A stretch of 25,869 nucleotides of DNA from Candidatus Saccharimonadota bacterium (GTDB lineage Bacteria > Patescibacteriota > Saccharimonadia > Saccharimonadales > EFPC-124): contig JAEHDC010000002.1 in NCBI GenBank assembly GCA_016880595.1, positions 1-25,869 on the forward strand, in the 5' to 3' direction. Positions 22,893-25,869 of the stretch are shown here, one piece after another. The notes beneath the pieces were generated by a model. It did not search any database and was not told the DNA's origin. It saw only the letters and a program-made list of their open reading frames with translations. Within the stretch, counting starts at the first letter, position 1. Every line of letters starts with the position of its first letter. A program made the position numbers and the translations under genes.

Positions 22893-23080
22893 TAAAAAAT
22901 CCTGCTTTTCCGGCAGGATTAAAAGTACGTTAAAAACGCTAATTCCTGCTCGGGATTACTCAAAACAACAGTTGTATCGGGCTTATTGCGCAGCTACCCT
23001 CATATCTGCACAAATTACCGTTGCGGCACAGCGTATGTTTTGCACATACTTCCAACTGGTGTCGTATTTATACTATAGCA
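22893..23080 (-). promoter_or_regulatory. Promoter and ~170-nt structured leader of the zinc-ribbon gene
   Basis: An extended -10 box, TGC-TATAGT (23080-23072, minus), predicts a start near 23065, leaving about 170 nt without a long ORF before ATG 22892. Hairpins seen by hand: GUAUGU/ACAUAC (23033-23049, 5-nt loop), UUGUGCAG/CUGCGCAA (23006-23013 with 22986-22993, 12-nt loop), and the terminator-like hairpin. A six-codon ORF (MRVAAQ) lies within the second hairpin. Together this resembles an attenuator or riboswitch-type leader. The rest of the 351-bp gap, up to 23243, holds only weak A/T-rich promoter-like sequence for the divergent hydrolase gene. Confidence 0.45.
22898..22920 (-). promoter_or_regulatory. 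Terminator-like hairpin containing the ribosome binding site
   Basis: On the minus strand AAUCCUGC pairs with GCAGGAUU across a 7-nt loop and runs into a U tract ending right at the ATG of the zinc-ribbon gene. The 3' arm contains the AGGA Shine-Dalgarno. An upstream GCAGGA (22949-22944) could instead pair with the 5' arm and break the hairpin. Confidence 0.6.
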
Positions 23081-23243
23081 TTAAAACATCAAGATAAATG
23101 ATGTAAAATTCTACTAAATTCTGTTTGGTAAAAAGTTTATTTTAGATATTTATTTTACAGGCAAGATGTGCTTAAATGAGCTTGTTCTTCAGTCTGATAG
23201 ATTGAAGCTTGTTCTTTCCGTTCTCTTGTTAGGAATGATGCTC

Positions 23244-25589
23244 ATGCGTCAAGATTTTTGGCGTAGCAGTCTGGCTATTCTTAGCCTCGCGGGTACGTTA
23301 ATTATAGCGTTGAGCCAACCTGCGCAAGCTGAAACGTTGCCAACTATGCAATATTCGCCAGTTGACATTACGGATATGGCCAATCCGGTAACGCTAACCT
23401 CGCAGTCCGACGGTGGGTTAACTATCGGCTGTTCTGTAGGAACTGGCACAAAACGTATCAGTTCCTCTGGTGAAGTTACGCAGAACATTACTTTTAGCTC
23501 TGAACCATATCCAAGCGCCTGCCCACGCACTGTTGCAGTTGCTCAAGATGGAACGTTGTTTACCACAGCCGACAGGAACAACGGGCAACCAATAATTCAA
23601 GCTATAAAAGATAGCGTAATTAAATGGTCGTACCCGTACTCATGCCTGGTTGTGGTTCGCGGTATGGTCATAGGTACGAACGGCAATTTGTACGCCCTAA
23701 GTACTGGCCTACTTTCACCGTGCAACGGGCAAAACATGCTTATTGGATTTGCACCAACAGCAGAAGGAGCGTCGCCAACAATCGTATTAAATATGTCCGT
23801 GTCTGGTAATTTTCTGGATGGCGGCATCTCTGCTTACGACGACGGCCTTGTACTTCGCACCACTACTGGCATCCAATATGTCACATATGCTGGTGAATCT
23901 GAGCAGGAATTCACAGTTGATAACATTGTGAACAATGGCCAGATTTACCACAATTCCACACTGGCAGGGCGGACTTTTGTGCCAGTTCGCGCAACACAGT
24001 TGAACGTCCAGCTTTGCGGAAACGACTCTTGGGTGGTCAGCAGTCTATACGCAATTGAGCCAAGTGGCGGCGTGTGGAGCTACAGCTCATTTCCTGCTTG
24101 TTCGCATGTCAATCAAGAAGTTGAACCGACACCAACAGGCGGAGTGGTTATCCGTTACAGCGCACCACAAGGTGGCATCCCAGGCAACACCAGAGAAGAA
24201 CACTTGTTAGCACTAGACAGCAATGGCAAAAAACTATGGCAAATAGAAGTAGCTTTGCCAGATACGTCGATTAGTGTTGCAAGTATGGTTTTTGCAGTCG
24301 ACAATAACGGCAATGTAGCCGTTCAAAGACTGCTTAAGTATCGTCTCGCTGCCAATGGAGCCGCATACTACTCACCTGCTGTTCAGCTCCAGCTAGTTAA
24401 CGGCCGGACTGGCATAATTACTGGTTTGTATGAATTCAGTGGCGATCACACCTCATCATCCAGCGCAGGTTACGATTGGTATGGCGGTAACTTTACCATA
24501 AGTATCTCCCATGGCACCTGGTATGTTTCGATCCTTAACTGCGCGTCCTGGAAAAACTGCACTGCAAGTAGCGCAAAGCTTTATGCGGTTAAAGTGCCTG
24601 GTCTGCAAATGGATTACCCGCGTGCAGCAATTGTCAGTCCTGTTGCGACGTTTAACTACGCCGCGCTTGGCGATTCCTACTCTTCCGGAGAAGGAGTTCC
24701 GCCATTCATCAACGGAACCGACACAGGCTCAAACAACTGCCACCGAAGCGACGGCGCCTACGGATCTTTGCTAAACGAAACACCTTCACTTGGGTGGAAG
24801 TTTACAATGGTCAACGGGCAAAGCAGTTTTGTGGCATGTTCGGGTGCAAAGATTGACAATGTCGCCAAAATGCGACAATTTGAGAATTTTCAGACTGTCG
24901 CATTAAACGAAAACACAGATGTGATCACAATCTCCATAGGTGGCAACGATGTGCCATTCCAGGACTTTGTAACTCTGTGCCTCTTCTCGGATTGTAGCGA
25001 CGCTGCAAACAATCAGGATTACTTCGCAAATATCGAGCAAATTGAATCCAGCCTAACAGACCTATACGGTGAAGATGGCGCCATTCACACCAGTGCGCCG
25101 AACGCCAAAATCTATGTTCTTGGCTACCCACAATTATTGCCAACTCAAGGTTGCGCGCAGACAAATGGCTGGATGAGCACTTTTAACAGCCTCACGGTTG
25201 CTGCGCACAGTGGCGATTTAGTCTCTACTGGAATTGTCGCTCAAATTGGCAATAAAGCAGGATTTAGTAGCTCACAAGTAGATGCGCTAATTGCTTCTGG
25301 CGTTGTTGAATTCAACCAAAATGAAGTTGACACTGCGCGTTTGCTTGTGCAACAGCTTGATCAAGCCATAAAAGACGCGGTAGCTTTGGTCAATCAATCT
25401 TGGCTAGTGTACATTGATCCGTTGGATGACAATTCGCCCTTTACCGGGCACGAGTTGTGTACTTCACAACCATACTTCAACGGCTTAACTGTTAATCTGG
25501 GCGATATTGATCATGACCTCAAGTACTCCTACCATCCAAATAGCCTCGGACAGAGCGCATATCAGCAGCTTATTCTCCAGCAGCTATAG
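23244..25589 (+). CDS. Secreted SGNH/GDSL hydrolase with N-terminal propeller-like region
   Basis: A 781-residue secreted protein. I start it at ATG 23244, which has AGGA 9 nt upstream and gives a clean signal peptide (about 1-29, cut after AQA). An in-frame ATG at 23166 would add 26 residues and a second hydrophobic stretch. Residues about 30-460 are beta-rich with repeats like AVAQDGTLFTTAD and AVDNNGNVAVQ, suggesting a propeller. The C-terminal SGNH domain has block I GDSYSSGEG (Ser478), block III GGND (Asn568) and SYHP with His764. The Asp usually three residues before the His is missing, as in actinobacterial esterases that use a backbone carbonyl. It should cleave ester bonds on extracellular lipids or acylated glycans. 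A terminator hairpin follows. Confidence 0.85.
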   Translation: MRQDFWRSSLAILSLAGTLIIALSQPAQAETLPTMQYSPVDITDMANPVTLTSQSDGGLTIGCSVGTGTKRISSSGEVTQNITFSSEPYPSACPRTVAVAQDGTLFTTADRNNGQPIIQAIKDSVIKWSYPYSCLVVVRGMVIGTNGNLYALSTGLLSPCNGQNMLIGFAPTAEGASPTIVLNMSVSGNFLDGGISAYDDGLVLRTTTGIQYVTYAGESEQEFTVDNIVNNGQIYHNSTLAGRTFVPVRATQLNVQLCGNDSWVVSSLYAIEPSGGVWSYSSFPACSHVNQEVEPTPTGGVVIRYSAPQGGIPGNTREEHLLALDSNGKKLWQIEVALPDTSISVASMVFAVDNNGNVAVQRLLKYRLAANGAAYYSPAVQLQLVNGRTGIITGLYEFSGDHTSSSSAGYDWYGGNFTISISHGTWYVSILNCASWKNCTASSAKLYAVKVPGLQMDYPRAAIVSPVATFNYAALGDSYSSGEGVPPFINGTDTGSNNCHRSDGAYGSLLNETPSLGWKFTMVNGQSSFVACSGAKIDNVAKMRQFENFQTVALNENTDVITISIGGNDVPFQDFVTLCLFSDCSDAANNQDYFANIEQIESSLTDLYGEDGAIHTSAPNAKIYVLGYPQLLPTQGCAQTNGWMSTFNSLTVAAHSGDLVSTGIVAQIGNKAGFSSSQVDALIASGVVEFNQNEVDTARLLVQQLDQAIKDAVALVNQSWLVYIDPLDDNSPFTGHELCTSQPYFNGLTVNLGDIDHDLKYSYHPNSLGQSAYQQLILQQL

Positions 25590-25634
25590 GCCAAAAGCCA
25601 ATTAGGCTAGAGAAAGCACTGAGCTGGAGAACAC

Positions 25635-25671
25635 CCCCACGCAAAAAGCATAATCTGCTTTGGGCGTGGGG
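25635..25671 (+). terminator. Intrinsic terminator of the SGNH hydrolase gene
   Basis: Outer stem CCCCACGC (25635-25642) with GCGTGGGG (25664-25671), and inner stem AAAGCA (25645-25650) with TGCTTT (25656-25661), followed by a T-rich stretch. It stands 45 nt after the stop codon. Confidence 0.8.
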
Positions 25672-25694
25672 TTCTTCAATTTACGAAACTATTG

Positions 25695-25700
25695 TATACT
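25695..25700 (+). promoter_or_regulatory. -10 box before a three-codon ORF
   Basis: TATACT is followed after 7 nt by ATG GAA AAA TAA (25708-25719). It would drive the partial membrane-protein gene that begins at 25748. No -35 match is seen. Confidence 0.4.
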
Positions 25701-25747
25701 CGGCTTAATGGAAAAATAAAGAAGAATTTAAAATAACTAAAAAATCC

Positions 25748-25869
25748 ATGCAAAAACCCAAACCAAACAACCACAAAATGAGATCAAAATCTCGATATTT
25801 TTTATATTTTCTTGCTTGTTGCATAATTACTGTTGTTGGATATCTTGCTTGGGGAATTATGCACAATGA
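25748..25869 (+). CDS. N-terminus of a single-pass membrane protein (cut by window end)
   Basis: Forty codons run open to the window edge. The peptide begins MQKPKPNNHKMRSKSRY and enters a membrane helix (about 17-36, FLYFLACCIITVVGYLAWG). The layout, a basic start followed by one helix and then outside, matches the 198-residue protein at 17485, so a membrane-anchored extracytoplasmic protein is likely. An alternative ATG lies at residue 11. No Shine-Dalgarno precedes either start. Confidence 0.55.
   Translation, partial: MQKPKPNNHKMRSKSRYFLYFLACCIITVVGYLAWGIMHN

Noticed and set aside
23166..23243. ATG 23166 as the start of the SGNH hydrolase
   Set aside because: It would put a second hydrophobic segment before the signal peptide; 23244 has AGGA at 9 nt and a normal signal sequence.
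1..25869. Alternative genetic code with TGA read as glycine (Gracilibacteria/SR1)
   Set aside because: Three 4-nt ATGA overlaps and several complete, full-length proteins end at TGA; reading through would extend genes into neighbours.

Overview
The window looks like a chromosomal segment of a Patescibacteria/CPR bacterium, most likely Candidatus Saccharibacteria (TM7). This rests on the gene content: a DUF5674 gene with a small helical partner, an archaeal/non-discriminating-type AspRS, many short single-pass membrane proteins of unknown function, and very tight gene packing. TGA works as a stop codon here, for example in the 4-base ATGA overlaps at 4720, 5913 and 10227, which argues against the Gracilibacteria/SR1 code. 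The taxonomic call is inference.

Layout. Positions 3-8205 (minus strand) hold a surface-glycan cluster with overlapping genes: a Wzx-like flippase, a DPM/GtrB-type GT2, a GT4, a polysaccharide pyruvyl transferase and two GT-C-like membrane proteins; the last ends in a suspicious early stop near the window edge. Upstream, 8242-11999 encodes a heterodimeric ABC exporter with one degenerate ATP site. Next come two membrane-anchored extracytoplasmic proteins (a carboxypeptidase-regulatory-like plus beta-propeller protein, and a DUF4232 protein) and aspS, which has a long, strongly structured 5' leader.

Positions 15864-17245 encode a secreted CHAP amidase. Just downstream, in another frame, is a propeller made of alternating 40-residue blades; the two look like one protein split by a frameshift. 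From 17417 to 21428 lie short transcription units: a membrane-anchored Thr/Ser-rich protein, an unknown 177-aa protein, the DUF5674 pair, a CBS-domain membrane protein, a DsbA-like oxidoreductase and a likely 30-aa small protein. Positions 21546-22892 encode an unknown zinc-ribbon protein whose ~170-nt leader ends in a terminator-like hairpin that contains its own ribosome binding site. The right end holds a large secreted SGNH hydrolase, its terminator and the start of another membrane protein.

Together the genes point to envelope building and a secreted repertoire (glycan, exporter, peptidoglycan amidase, esterase, disulfide formation), as expected of an epibiont. The most unusual signals are regulatory: two candidate structured leaders (aspS and the zinc-ribbon gene), and several genes whose start codon sits 6-7 nt after a -10 box, suggesting leaderless mRNAs. 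The clearest case is two divergent start codons only 23 bp apart with overlapping -10 boxes.
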